A DNA stretch of 55,866 nt, taken from assembly GCA_964503615.1 (NCBI GenBank), contig CAZDBA010000006.1:1-55866 (forward strand). The letters are read 5' to 3'. A program made the translations under genes and the position numbers. This document shows, one piece after another, positions 44,691 to 52,732 of the stretch. Origin of the DNA: CAZDBA01 sp964503615. Lineage in GTDB: Bacteria > Planctomycetota > Planctomycetia > Pirellulales > Pirellulaceae. The notes beneath the pieces were generated by a model that ran no database searches, was not told the DNA's origin, and was given only the letters and a program-made list of their open reading frames with translations. How positions within the stretch are numbered: the stretch's first letter is position 1; each line of letters opens with the position of its first letter.

Positions 44691-44900
44691 CGAAGTTACA
44701 ACTACGGCTACGGCGGTGGTTACTACAATCCTCGTGCCCAGCGCANNNNNNNNNNNNNNNNNNNNNNNNNNNNNNNNNNNNNNNNNNNNNNNNNNNNNNN
44801 NNNNNNNNNNNNNNNNNNNNNNNNNNNNNNNNNNNNNNNNNNNNNCGAAGTTACAACTACGGCTACGGCGGTGGTTACTACAATCCTCGTGCCCAGCGCA
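44691..44900. other. Assembly gap with 55-bp duplicated flanks
   Basis: Ns at 44746-44845 are bracketed by the same 55 bp (44691-44745 and 44846-44900). Unlike the other two joins, collapsing the copies leaves the downstream fragment without a start codon, so this join may be wrong or missing sequence. Confidence 0.8.
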
Positions 44901-44989
44901 TACGTCGAATCGCTACCGTAGCGATTGTTGCGGGGGTCATTGTGGCGGCTGCGAATAGCGACGGTCGAAGTCGTAGAAGACGATTTTAA
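44846..44989 (+). CDS. C-terminal fragment of a Gly/Tyr-rich small membrane protein
   Basis: A 47-codon open frame runs from the right edge of the gap to TAA at 44987-44989: a Tyr/Gly-rich start (RSYNYGYGGGYYNPR), a basic stretch, a short hydrophobic helix (IATVAIVAGVIVAA) and a basic tail (RSRRRRF). The composition is like that of small glycine-rich membrane proteins. The left part is missing. On the left side of the gap the same frame runs straight back to the CBS gene's stop codon with no ATG, GTG or TTG between. Partial gene; function unknown. Confidence 0.45.
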   Translation, partial: RSYNYGYGGGYYNPRAQRIRRIATVAIVAGVIVAAANSDGRSRRRRF

Positions 44990-45081
44990 TCCAAATTGGA
45001 AAGGGTTCGGCTTGTCATTCGTTGCGGCAAGCCCTTCCCTGCTCCGTAATTTTGTTTGAGCACGACTCACTGATACATTGC

Positions 45082-46356
45082 TTATACCGGACGGATTTGG
45101 CCGTTGCCGCGTACTCGGTATTTAAAGCTGGTCAGTTGTTCGACGCCCACAGGACCACGGGCATGCATTTTTCCCGTTGCGATACCGATCTCGGCACCCA
45201 TTCCGAATTCGCCTCCGTCTGCAAATTGTGTAGATGCGTTGTGTAGCAGAATTGCCGAGTCGATTTCGTTGAAGAATCGTTCTACGGCACCGGCATCGTT
45301 CGCGATGATCGCTTCGGTGTGGTTTGATGAATAGCGATTTACATGCTCGATCGCACCGCTGATTCCGTCTACTATTTTGACTGAAATGGTTGCAGCTAGA
45401 TATTCGGTCGACCAATCTTCTTCGCTGGCCAAAGTTGCTGCGTCGAAACGGGTTTTGACTTCTTCTGTTCCGCGAATTTCGCAACCGGCTTTCGTCAGAT
45501 TTTCCAAGATAGGTAACAAGTGAGAATCGGCAACGGCTCGATCGACCAATAACGTCTCCGCAGAGCCGCAGATACCGGTCCGGCGCATCTTTGAATTGTT
45601 TACGACCTCGATTGCCATCGAAAGGTCGGCGCTTTTGTCAACGTAGACGTGACAGAGTCCTTCCAGGTGAGCAAACACGGGAACACGAGCCTCTGATTGG
45701 ACTCGGCCAACCAATCCTTTGCCTCCACGGGGGATGATCACATCGACGTTTCCGTTCAGGCCTTTAAGCATTTCGCCAACGGCAGCACGGTCGGTGGTAG
45801 GTACAATCTGGATTGAGGCCGTGGGTAGATCGGCCGCAGCCAGTCCCTCCAGCAGACAGGCATGGATCGCTTTTGAGGAGTGAAACGAATCAGAGCCACC
45901 TCGGAGGATGACGGCATTTCCCGCTTTCAGGCACAACGCTCCCGCATCGGCCGTTACGTTGGGGCGGCTTTCAAAGATTACGCCGACGACGCCCAGCGGC
46001 GTGCGGACTCGTTCGATATTCAAACCGTTAGGTCGATCCCATTGGCTGATCACGGCACCGACCGGATCGTCCAGTTCGGCGATCGCTCGGATCCCATCAC
46101 AGATTCCCTGGACGCGCGATTCATCCAGTTTCAATCGATCCAAGAACGACGCTGACAACCCTTTCTCGCGCCCCGCTGGCATATCGATTCCATTGGCGTC
46201 CAAGATCGCTGCCCGATTTTTCCAGACCGCGTCCGCCATGGCGAGCAGTGCAGATTTTTTTTGGGCCGAACTGGCAAAGCCCAATTGATGAGATGCGGCC
46301 GCAGCCGATTGACCAATCTTGGCCATGATTTCGGTAACGTTGGAGTCAGTGGACAT
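45082..46356 (-). CDS. proA: Gamma-glutamyl phosphate reductase (ProA)
   Basis: Second step of proline synthesis from glutamate: reduces gamma-glutamyl phosphate to the semialdehyde with NADPH. 424 residues, as usual. Aldehyde dehydrogenase fold with the active-site cysteine in RRTGICGSAETLL, and family segments VIFESRPNVTADA and KAGNAVILRGGSDS. It follows proB on the same strand but 188 nt away, with a dispersed repeat in between, so co-transcription is uncertain. ATG start. Confidence 0.97.
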   Translation of the reverse strand: MSTDSNVTEIMAKIGQSAAAASHQLGFASSAQKKSALLAMADAVWKNRAAILDANGIDMPAGREKGLSASFLDRLKLDESRVQGICDGIRAIAELDDPVGAVISQWDRPNGLNIERVRTPLGVVGVIFESRPNVTADAGALCLKAGNAVILRGGSDSFHSSKAIHACLLEGLAAADLPTASIQIVPTTDRAAVGEMLKGLNGNVDVIIPRGGKGLVGRVQSEARVPVFAHLEGLCHVYVDKSADLSMAIEVVNNSKMRRTGICGSAETLLVDRAVADSHLLPILENLTKAGCEIRGTEEVKTRFDAATLASEEDWSTEYLAATISVKIVDGISGAIEHVNRYSSNHTEAIIANDAGAVERFFNEIDSAILLHNASTQFADGGEFGMGAEIGIATGKMHARGPVGVEQLTSFKYRVRGNGQIRPV

Positions 46357-46390
46357 GGGTGGTTATGGGTTCAGTTTTTTTGTGAGCGCC

Positions 46391-46511
46391 ATGCGTTAGC
46401 ATGACACGCCAAAACGTAGCTGGGCTCGCCAGAGTTCAGGGCTGTTGATAATTCTCCCGAAGTCTGGCGACATCGGCTACTTGTTTCCTTGCTTACGCGT
46501 CGGGTTTCCAT
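46391..46511. repeat. Repeat block between proB and proA
   Basis: ATGCGTTAGCATG (46391-46403) at one end and CTTGCTTACGCGTCGGGTTTCC (about 46489-46509) at the other are degenerate halves of the GCGTTAGCGAGG palindrome. Between them lies an inverted pair, CTGGGCTCGCCAGAGTTC and GAAGTCTGGCGACATCGG. Confidence 0.55.
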
Positions 46512-46544
46512 TGGTTGCTCATGACATTTAACGATAGTCACATT

Positions 46545-47687
46545 TTAACTCTTTCGAAGGACTAAATAATCTTTGTGAATGATTTCGCTGCGGCCTTCGT
46601 AACCTAACAGCTCTGCAATCTCTTGACTTTTTCGACCCTTGATCATGTCCGCTTCGTTGCTGTCGTAGGCGCTAATGCCTCGACCAATTTCGTTTTCGTT
46701 TTCATCAACAATTGCGATCACGTCACCTCGCTCAAATTCACCCGTCACCGATTTTACTCCAGCCGGTAGCAAGCTGTTCCCCTGCCCTAACGCGGAAAGC
46801 GCTCCATGGTCGATATACAATTTGCCTTTGATTTCCAACTGGCCCGCGATCCATTTGTGTCGCGAAGAGATCGGCGTGCCGGAGGTCTCGAACCACGTCG
46901 CTTGTTCGCCGTTGCCAAGGGCAGTTATCGGGTTTAACTTTTTTCCCGAAGTGATCGCCATTTTGACTCCGCTACCGGTCGCGATTTTACCCGCTTCGAT
47001 CTTGGTGACCATGCCGCCGCGTGAAAGTTCGGTTCCGACGTCGCCGGCCATCGCTTCGATCTCTGGCGTGATCGATTCTACGACATGGATAAACTCGGCT
47101 TGTGGATTCTCGTTCGGCGGTTGGGCGTAAAGCCCGTCAATGTCCGATAGCAGGATCAGCAAGTCGCAAGCCATCATCGTCGCCACCCGGGCTCCCAGTC
47201 GATCGTTGTCGCCATAGCGAATTTCGTTGGTCGCAACGGTATCGTTCTCGTTAATAATTGGCACTGCGCCCAGTTTCAAAAGGGTGTCGATCGTGGCGCG
47301 AGCGTTGAGGTAGCGGCGACGATTTTCTGTGTCCCCCAAAGTCAACAGGATCTGACCGGCTTGGATGTCGTGTTGACCAAGCGCTTGGTGATAAGCTCTA
47401 GCCAGAGCAATCTGTCCGATCGCAGCAGAGGCTTGGCTCTCCTCCAGTTTGAGGCTTCCCGACGGTAGACCCAACAGCCCTCGTCCCAGTGCGATCGAGC
47501 CTGATGAGATAACGAGGACTTCGTGGCCGTTTTTGATCAGTCCCGCAATGTCTTGGGCCAGTGATTGAAGCCAATCTGCTTTAAGGCCTTTTCCACGGTC
47601 GACCAACAGAGAAGAGCCAATTTTGATGGCGATGCGTTTGTATTCTGCAAGCTTGGGGAATGCCGCATTGGTTGCTTCACCATTCAT
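46545..47687 (-). CDS. proB: Glutamate 5-kinase (ProB) with PUA domain
   Basis: First step of proline synthesis; phosphorylates glutamate. 380 residues: amino acid kinase domain (1-260; IAIKIGSSLLVD, ISSGSIALGRG, INENDTVATNEIRYGDNDRLGARVA) followed by a C-terminal PUA domain (about 290-375; DHGALSALGQGNSLLPAGV). Feedback inhibition by proline is known for this family. Transcribed before proA. Confidence 0.97.
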   Translation of the reverse strand: MNGEATNAAFPKLAEYKRIAIKIGSSLLVDRGKGLKADWLQSLAQDIAGLIKNGHEVLVISSGSIALGRGLLGLPSGSLKLEESQASAAIGQIALARAYHQALGQHDIQAGQILLTLGDTENRRRYLNARATIDTLLKLGAVPIINENDTVATNEIRYGDNDRLGARVATMMACDLLILLSDIDGLYAQPPNENPQAEFIHVVESITPEIEAMAGDVGTELSRGGMVTKIEAGKIATGSGVKMAITSGKKLNPITALGNGEQATWFETSGTPISSRHKWIAGQLEIKGKLYIDHGALSALGQGNSLLPAGVKSVTGEFERGDVIAIVDENENEIGRGISAYDSNEADMIKGRKSQEIAELLGYEGRSEIIHKDYLVLRKS

Positions 47688-48018
47688 CGGCCAGGTAACG
47701 GTTGTTCAATGTGTGTTGGGAGTTTCTAGCCGCCAAAGTCAACTCGACTGTTTCAGATCGGACAACTGTTTGGCGTTACAGGTTCAATGGTCATCAAATT
47801 CGATCCTGAACACAAGACCGCTGACCGATTACGGGGAATCTACTGCGCAAAGAGATCGAGACCCTTGTCGGCAACGGTAGATCGTTTTAACCTTGGGCTC
47901 CACAGGTTTGGGCAGTTACTTGAGCCTTAAGTCGTCCGTCGGGCAGATCTATTCATTGATGTTTGACTGAAACAACTTGGGCAAGACCTCCAACTTTCAC
48001 AGGATCCCTTTCGAATAG
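47688..48018. other. Intergenic region without recognised gene
   Basis: About 330 bp between divergent proB and the flavoprotein gene. It should hold both promoters. No ORF with motifs, palindrome or RNA gene was recognised. Confidence 0.4.
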
Positions 48019-49407
48019 ATGTACGATACGATCATTATTGGCGCAGGAATGTCTGGATTGGCGGCTGGAATCCGTCTTGCGCACTACGATCAAAAGGTAT
48101 GTATTCTCGAAAAGCATTACACGATAGGCGGACTGAATTCGTTCTATCGTTTGAACAAGCGGGACCACGACGTGGGCTTGCATGCTGTGACGAACTTTAC
48201 TGAAAAAGGAGCTCGCCGCGGACCCTTGGCAAGGATCCTTAAACAGTTGCGATTCAAGTGGGACGATTTCGCATTGGCTCCTCAACGTGGGTCGCGAATC
48301 GTATTTCCGAATCAACAGATTAAGTTCGACAACGACATCGAGTTGTTGAAGTCAGAGATTGCTCGCGAGTTTCCACAAGAGATCGACAACTTCCAACGGT
48401 TGCTGGACAAGATTGTCGACTACGACGATTTGGATCAAGAAGCGTTTGAGCTTTCCGGCCGTAAGATTCTGAGTGAGACGATAAACAGCGAATTATTAAT
48501 CGACATGATTCTGTGCCCTTTGATGTGGTATGGAAACGCCCGTGAGCATGATATGGCTTGGGGGCAGTTCAGCATCATGTTTCGAAGCATCTTTATGGAG
48601 GGTTTTGCGCGACCCTACAAAGGCGTGCGATTGATTTTAAAAAACCTGGTTAAACGTTTCCGTGGTTTGGGCGGTGAGTTGTTGCTGCGTAAGGGTGTTG
48701 ACCAGATCGTGACTGATGGTGAGCGTGCGACATGTGTGAAACTTGAAAACGGTGATGTGCTTGAGGGCAAGCGAATTCTGTCTTCGGCTGGTCATCTGGA
48801 AACGTTGCGGATGTGCGATAACTCGAGCGAGCCTGATCCTCGTATGGCGGGACAATTGTCGTTCATCGAATCGATTTCCATTCTTGATCGCCAACCGGAT
48901 ACGCTGGGACTGGATGACACGATCGTTTTCTACAACGATAGTGACACGTTCCATTGGCAACGTCCCCAAGAAGGTTTGTGCGATGCTCGCACGGGTGTTA
49001 TCTGTTCTCCCAACAACTACGTGTACGCTGATGATGACGGGCAGTTGGCCGAGGGCGTGGTCCGCATAACTACGATCGCCGATTTTGATCGTTGGAACGA
49101 GATGGAAGATGATGAGTATCGTCGAGCCAAATTGAGGTGGTACGACAAGGCGATCGAGTCGTCCGTTCGGTTCGTCCCTGACTTTCGCCCCTACGTGATC
49201 GACACCGACCTGTTTACACCCAAAACCATTCGCCGCTTTACGTGGCACGACAACGGAGCGGTTTACGGGGCTCCCGATAAAAAGTTTGATGGAACGACCC
49301 ATTTGAAGAACCTGTTTCTCTGCGGAACGGATCAGGGTTATGTGGGGATCATCGGGGCAATGATGAGCGGTATCGCGATGGCGAATTTTCATTGCTTGAG
49401 AGATTAA
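48019..49407 (+). CDS. Second phytoene-desaturase/RetSat-like FAD oxidoreductase
   Basis: 462 residues. The FAD dinucleotide fold is at the very N-terminus (TIIIGAGMSGLAAGIRL, then CILEKHYTIGGLNSF). The C-terminus has the paired FAD-contact segment (LFLCGTDQGYVGIIGAMMSGIAMA). Overall layout matches the homologue at 31710, but identity is low by eye, so the two are probably not recent duplicates. No signal peptide. It is followed, across a repeat block, by a glycosyltransferase on the same strand. Substrate unknown; lipid or carotenoid-like chains are the natural guess. Confidence 0.85.
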   Translation: MYDTIIIGAGMSGLAAGIRLAHYDQKVCILEKHYTIGGLNSFYRLNKRDHDVGLHAVTNFTEKGARRGPLARILKQLRFKWDDFALAPQRGSRIVFPNQQIKFDNDIELLKSEIAREFPQEIDNFQRLLDKIVDYDDLDQEAFELSGRKILSETINSELLIDMILCPLMWYGNAREHDMAWGQFSIMFRSIFMEGFARPYKGVRLILKNLVKRFRGLGGELLLRKGVDQIVTDGERATCVKLENGDVLEGKRILSSAGHLETLRMCDNSSEPDPRMAGQLSFIESISILDRQPDTLGLDDTIVFYNDSDTFHWQRPQEGLCDARTGVICSPNNYVYADDDGQLAEGVVRITTIADFDRWNEMEDDEYRRAKLRWYDKAIESSVRFVPDFRPYVIDTDLFTPKTIRRFTWHDNGAVYGAPDKKFDGTTHLKNLFLCGTDQGYVGIIGAMMSGIAMANFHCLRD

Positions 49408-49430
49408 AGTCTCTTGTAATTTCGCGACAG

Positions 49431-49628
49431 CACGGTCGCCTTTTGCTCCGTGAAAGCTGCGGAAAGGCTGCCATCTTTTCAAACGCTCGGAAGCGTAAAT
49501 GGTATCCCGACGCGTTAGCGAGGATGAAGCTGTTTCCTCGCTAACGCGTCGGGTTTCCAATAAAATAACAGCCGCTCTGCGAAAGGTGCGTAGCCGGTTT
49601 TACTTTCGCCGAGCGAAAGACGACTGTG
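49431..49628. repeat. MITE-like element: nested inverted repeats
   Basis: Outer arms CACGGTCGCCTTTTGCTCCG (49431-49450) and CCGAGCGAAAGACGACTGTG (49609-49628) are reverse complements at 16 of 20 positions. Inside lies the palindrome CCCGACGCGTTAGCGAGGA (49506-49524) / TCCTCGCTAACGCGTCGGG (49535-49553), perfect over 19 bp. The element of about 200 bp fills most of the gap between the flavoprotein and glycosyltransferase genes and ends 9 nt before the glycosyltransferase ATG. Confidence 0.65.
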
Positions 49629-49637
49629 AGATAATAG

Positions 49638-50765
49638 ATGGCAAAACATCCGATTCCAGAAACTCAGCCTCTGCAAAGCGGTCGGCCGTTGAAGTCCTGT
49701 TATCGAGCTGTTATCGCGCTTCCCAGTTGTAACGAACTCGAATCGCTCCCGGAAACTTTGACCAGTCTTGAGCAGACCGGTTCGCAGTATTTCAACGAAA
49801 CGTTAGTGATCGTCAACGTAAATCAACGTGAGGGAATGGATCGGCAAAACAACTTGGCCACGTTGCAATGGTTGCAGGATCTTGAAACGCCGTTGGAGCT
49901 TGCTTGGATGGACCACGCTAGCCCAGGCAAAGCTTATCCAGAAAAATTCGGCGTTGGTTTGGCTCGTCATCAATCTTGCACCAGCGGTTTACGTTTTATT
50001 ACCGATCACTCGCCCATCATAAGTTTGGATGCGGACAGCCCGGTCAACACTGACTATTTGGCCGCGATATTTGGCTATTTGGAATCTCGCCCCGACTTCA
50101 GGGCGGGCCATGTCAACTTTCAGCATCGTTATTGTGGCAACCAATCGGAAAAACTCGCGATCAAGGTTTACGAGCTGCACTTGAAGTTGCATCGTGAGCG
50201 ACTGGCCGGTGCCAACTCTCCACACGCTTGGTACGCGATCGGCTCTACGATCGTTTGTACCAAATCGGCCTATCTAAAAGCAGGCGGGTACAGTTGCCGA
50301 CGGATGGCCGGCGAAGATTTCTATCTGTTGCAACAACTTAGTAAGACCGGAAGCAAGATCGAGATGATCAATAACGCCTTTGTTTATCCGTCCGATCGCG
50401 TCTCTGATCGGGTGCCGTTTGGGACCGGCAAAGCGGTTGGCGAAATCGTCCAAACGGGAAGGTGGCTTACCTACCATGAGGATTGCTATCGAGATCTTGG
50501 CCGATTGTTGCGTGTGGTCAAAGAAGACCTGGGTTCGAACGCAGCTGAGATTATGGAATTGGCTCCGGCCAGTTGTCGAGGTTGGCTGCAGCAGCGAGAT
50601 TTCGAGACGGTTTGGCCCAAGTTGCAGACCAACTCGCGCGACGAAGCGATGTTGTGGCAGAAGTTCCACGAGTGGCTGGATGCGTTTCAGACTTTGAAAC
50701 TGATTCACTGCTTGTCAGATGAGTACTATCCCCGAGTTGAAATGCCGATCGCTCAGGAGCTTTGA
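49638..50765 (+). CDS. Family 2 glycosyltransferase
   Basis: 375 residues. GT-A fold with the nucleotide-binding start (RAVIALPSCNELESLPETL) and the metal-binding D-A-D at 131-133 (ISLDADSPVN). Later segments (SGLRF, GEDFYLLQQLSKTG) fit the acceptor side and catalytic ED/FxxxxQ-like motif of GT2. No membrane segment is evident, so it is a cytoplasmic enzyme or peripherally bound. It transfers a sugar from a nucleotide donor to an unknown acceptor. Its place after a lipid-type flavoprotein gene suggests a glycolipid, which is inference only. Confidence 0.85.
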   Translation: MAKHPIPETQPLQSGRPLKSCYRAVIALPSCNELESLPETLTSLEQTGSQYFNETLVIVNVNQREGMDRQNNLATLQWLQDLETPLELAWMDHASPGKAYPEKFGVGLARHQSCTSGLRFITDHSPIISLDADSPVNTDYLAAIFGYLESRPDFRAGHVNFQHRYCGNQSEKLAIKVYELHLKLHRERLAGANSPHAWYAIGSTIVCTKSAYLKAGGYSCRRMAGEDFYLLQQLSKTGSKIEMINNAFVYPSDRVSDRVPFGTGKAVGEIVQTGRWLTYHEDCYRDLGRLLRVVKEDLGSNAAEIMELAPASCRGWLQQRDFETVWPKLQTNSRDEAMLWQKFHEWLDAFQTLKLIHCLSDEYYPRVEMPIAQEL

Positions 50766-50777
50766 TTCGCCAACGTT

Positions 50778-51398
50778 TTAAAGCTCAATCTTTCCAAGCT
50801 TCTTTTGTGTGGCGTCGATTTTGAGGGTGTCGAGATGGACTGCTTTTTTGGCTCGCAAGTTCTCTACCGGAGAAAAGTAAGTGCTGATCGCTGCCATTTG
50901 TCGTTTGGACAGGGCGGTGCCACCTGGTTTGTTCTTTGAGATCACAATCAACTCGTATTTGGCTGGCGAATCGACTTCGAAATTGAAACTTCCCGCACTG
51001 TCCGTACGGGTGATCGCACCTCCCAATTCATGAATGGTTGTGATTACATCGTTTTCCAGTGGAACAAAACTGTCTGGATGAATCGAACCGGGGTTCAGTC
51101 GCTCCGTGGGGCGATTGACGGTAGAGATCAAGAGAACAACCGCGCCTGAATCAGAGCGTTCGATTCCGTCGTCGTTATAAACGACTTGACCACTTACACG
51201 ACACGATACGATTTCAGGTTCGTAGCCGTTGTTAGCCGTTAGCGACCCCACCATCAATCCAAAGATGAAAAAAGTGGTGGCGATCAAGCCCAGCATCGCA
51301 GCTTGGAAATAAACAACTCGTCGCGGCAACGTAATGATGTTTGATGATTCGGACGTATCTGTGGAGTCACTCAGTTTTGGCGAATTCTCTGAGGACAT
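50778..51398 (-). CDS. Membrane-anchored protein with carboxypeptidase-regulatory-like domain
   Basis: 206 residues, function not recognised. A single transmembrane helix at about 32-54 (YFQAAMLGLIATTFFIFGLM) leaves a short cytoplasmic N-terminus and an exported beta-rich domain (CRVSGQVVYNDDG ... GAITRTDSAGSFNFEVDSPAKYELIV), which resembles a CarboxypepD_reg/beta-sandwich unit. The gene converges on the glycosyltransferase gene (12 nt apart). The half palindrome at about 51534-51553 lies upstream. Confidence 0.7.
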   Translation of the reverse strand: MSSENSPKLSDSTDTSESSNIITLPRRVVYFQAAMLGLIATTFFIFGLMVGSLTANNGYEPEIVSCRVSGQVVYNDDGIERSDSGAVVLLISTVNRPTERLNPGSIHPDSFVPLENDVITTIHELGGAITRTDSAGSFNFEVDSPAKYELIVISKNKPGGTALSKRQMAAISTYFSPVENLRAKKAVHLDTLKIDATQKKLGKIEL

Positions 51399-51533
51399 AA
51401 TAGCAGCTGCGGTTTTGAGTGATCAGCGAAAGGAACGACCTGCCAATTTTGTTGAGCGAGCGTGGGAAAGTCAAATCGTTTAGAGAAGTGGTTGGGAGAC
51501 AATTCCCGCAAGGCAGCGTAGGCAAGGCTGTTT

Positions 51534-51555
51534 TTTCGCTAACGCGTCGGGTTTC
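51534..51555. repeat. Half copy of the dispersed palindrome
   Basis: TTTCGCTAACGCGTCGGGTTTCC matches the right arm of the palindrome at 5351-5373 with one or two changes. The left arm is not evident. It lies between the membrane-anchored protein and the protease gene; on the minus strand it creates an ORF beginning METRRVSE that is not a gene. Confidence 0.7.
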
Positions 51556-51567
51556 CATCGAAACCTT

Positions 51568-52389
51568 CTAGCGGTTTACGACTTCGGGGGTGAGATCGGC
51601 TGATTCTGCTTTCGCCATGAGCGTCTGGATGGGCCCGAGGTTGGCCGCGCGGGCCGGCCAAGTTGCGCTGATCGTGTTTCCCTGTTCGTTGGTAACACCA
51701 CCATCCCACCAGAACCATCCGCCTGAGATTACGCCGACCAAGTGGTTGTTGCTGTTGAAGACGGGTCCGCCGGAATCGCCGGGAAGCAGTGGGACGTCTG
51801 CAAAGATTTTTTCTTCTGACGAAGGCAAAGAGGCAGTGGCAGAGAAATGGCGCAGGCAATGAGTGAGTTCGCTTCCTCCACCCAAGCCGGCAAACTCCAG
51901 ATTGTCACCGCCGGATATTTCTTCTTCCGCCAGCATGGCGGGCTCGATACCATCTGGGATCCAAACCCACACAATCGCGAGATCGGCGTCTTCGTCATGA
52001 GCGACGACTTGGCAATCTTTGGCTTTACTACCATCGCGAAACAGCACGCCGATTTCACCTTTGTCCTGGTCGTTGGATACCACATGCCAAGCGGTAACGC
52101 AGAATCCTTGGTGTCCGTTTTTAATTCGTTTTTCTTTGTCGACGGAGACGACCACACCCGTACCAACTCCATCACCCGAAACGATCTGGACGATCGAGTC
52201 ATGATGATCAGCAATTGGTGTGAACTTCCAAAGTTTGGTGTCAGCACCAACAGGAAGCGGAATGATCTTTACTTCGGGATCGGAAGTACGAAAGTGTGTA
52301 GAGGGGGCATCGTCCTGCCCGGAGCAAAGGTTCGGACCTAAAAGTAGAATTCCGAAAAGTAAGAATACCGTTGGTTTTAGAAAATCCAC
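51568..52389 (-). CDS. Secreted trypsin-like serine protease (S1 family)
   Basis: 273 residues from a GTG start at 52389: AAGGAG lies 7 nt upstream. The longer frame from a TTG at 52410 has no such site. A signal peptide (FLKPTVFLLFGILLLG ... CSG) directs export. The chymotrypsin-fold triad is His102 (TAWHVV), Asp136 (DADLAIV) and Ser206 (LPGDSGGPVF). There is no PDZ domain, so it is a stand-alone S1/S1C-type protease. Expected outside the cytoplasm. The gene converges with nothing obvious; about 340 bp upstream (52390-52732) hold no recognised gene. Confidence 0.85.
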   Translation of the reverse strand: MDFLKPTVFLLFGILLLGPNLCSGQDDAPSTHFRTSDPEVKIIPLPVGADTKLWKFTPIADHHDSIVQIVSGDGVGTGVVVSVDKEKRIKNGHQGFCVTAWHVVSNDQDKGEIGVLFRDGSKAKDCQVVAHDEDADLAIVWVWIPDGIEPAMLAEEEISGGDNLEFAGLGGGSELTHCLRHFSATASLPSSEEKIFADVPLLPGDSGGPVFNSNNHLVGVISGGWFWWDGGVTNEQGNTISATWPARAANLGPIQTLMAKAESADLTPEVVNR

Positions 52390-52732
52390 GACCGCTCTCC
52401 TTGTCTTCAAGGTGCAGGCTCGTGTAAGAGAAAGATCAAGACGTACTTATTTTTCTTCTTTGTCAAACAACGCAACCAGAATCCTTGAGCTAAATCTAAG
52501 ATCGGCAAAATGTCACACCATTATTTGAGAAAATATTCGCCGTCTATGCGCGCGATAGGGTGCTAAGCGAAATTAGGCGCGGAAACACTGGTCATTGCTG
52601 GAGTTCTGGAGCATCGTAAAAATTTTCACGTTTGCTTGCACGTGAGACAGTTGAGAGCAAAGTGTAACGATAAAATCGGCTATCAGTTTTCGTTAGGGCG
52701 TGTTGGTTTGTGTCTCAAGTGGGCAAACCCGT

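Noticed and set aside
30353..49407. Calling the lipid gene set a ladderane cluster
   Set aside because: The set is dispersed and the window shows no anammox genes; only a general resemblance can be supported.
48637..49560. 307-codon minus-strand ORF beginning METRRVSE
   Set aside because: It lies antisense to the clear flavoprotein gene and its start comes from the dispersed palindrome; no family motif.
51367..51558. 63-codon minus-strand ORF beginning METRRVSE
   Set aside because: Starts in the same palindromic repeat and has no conserved content.
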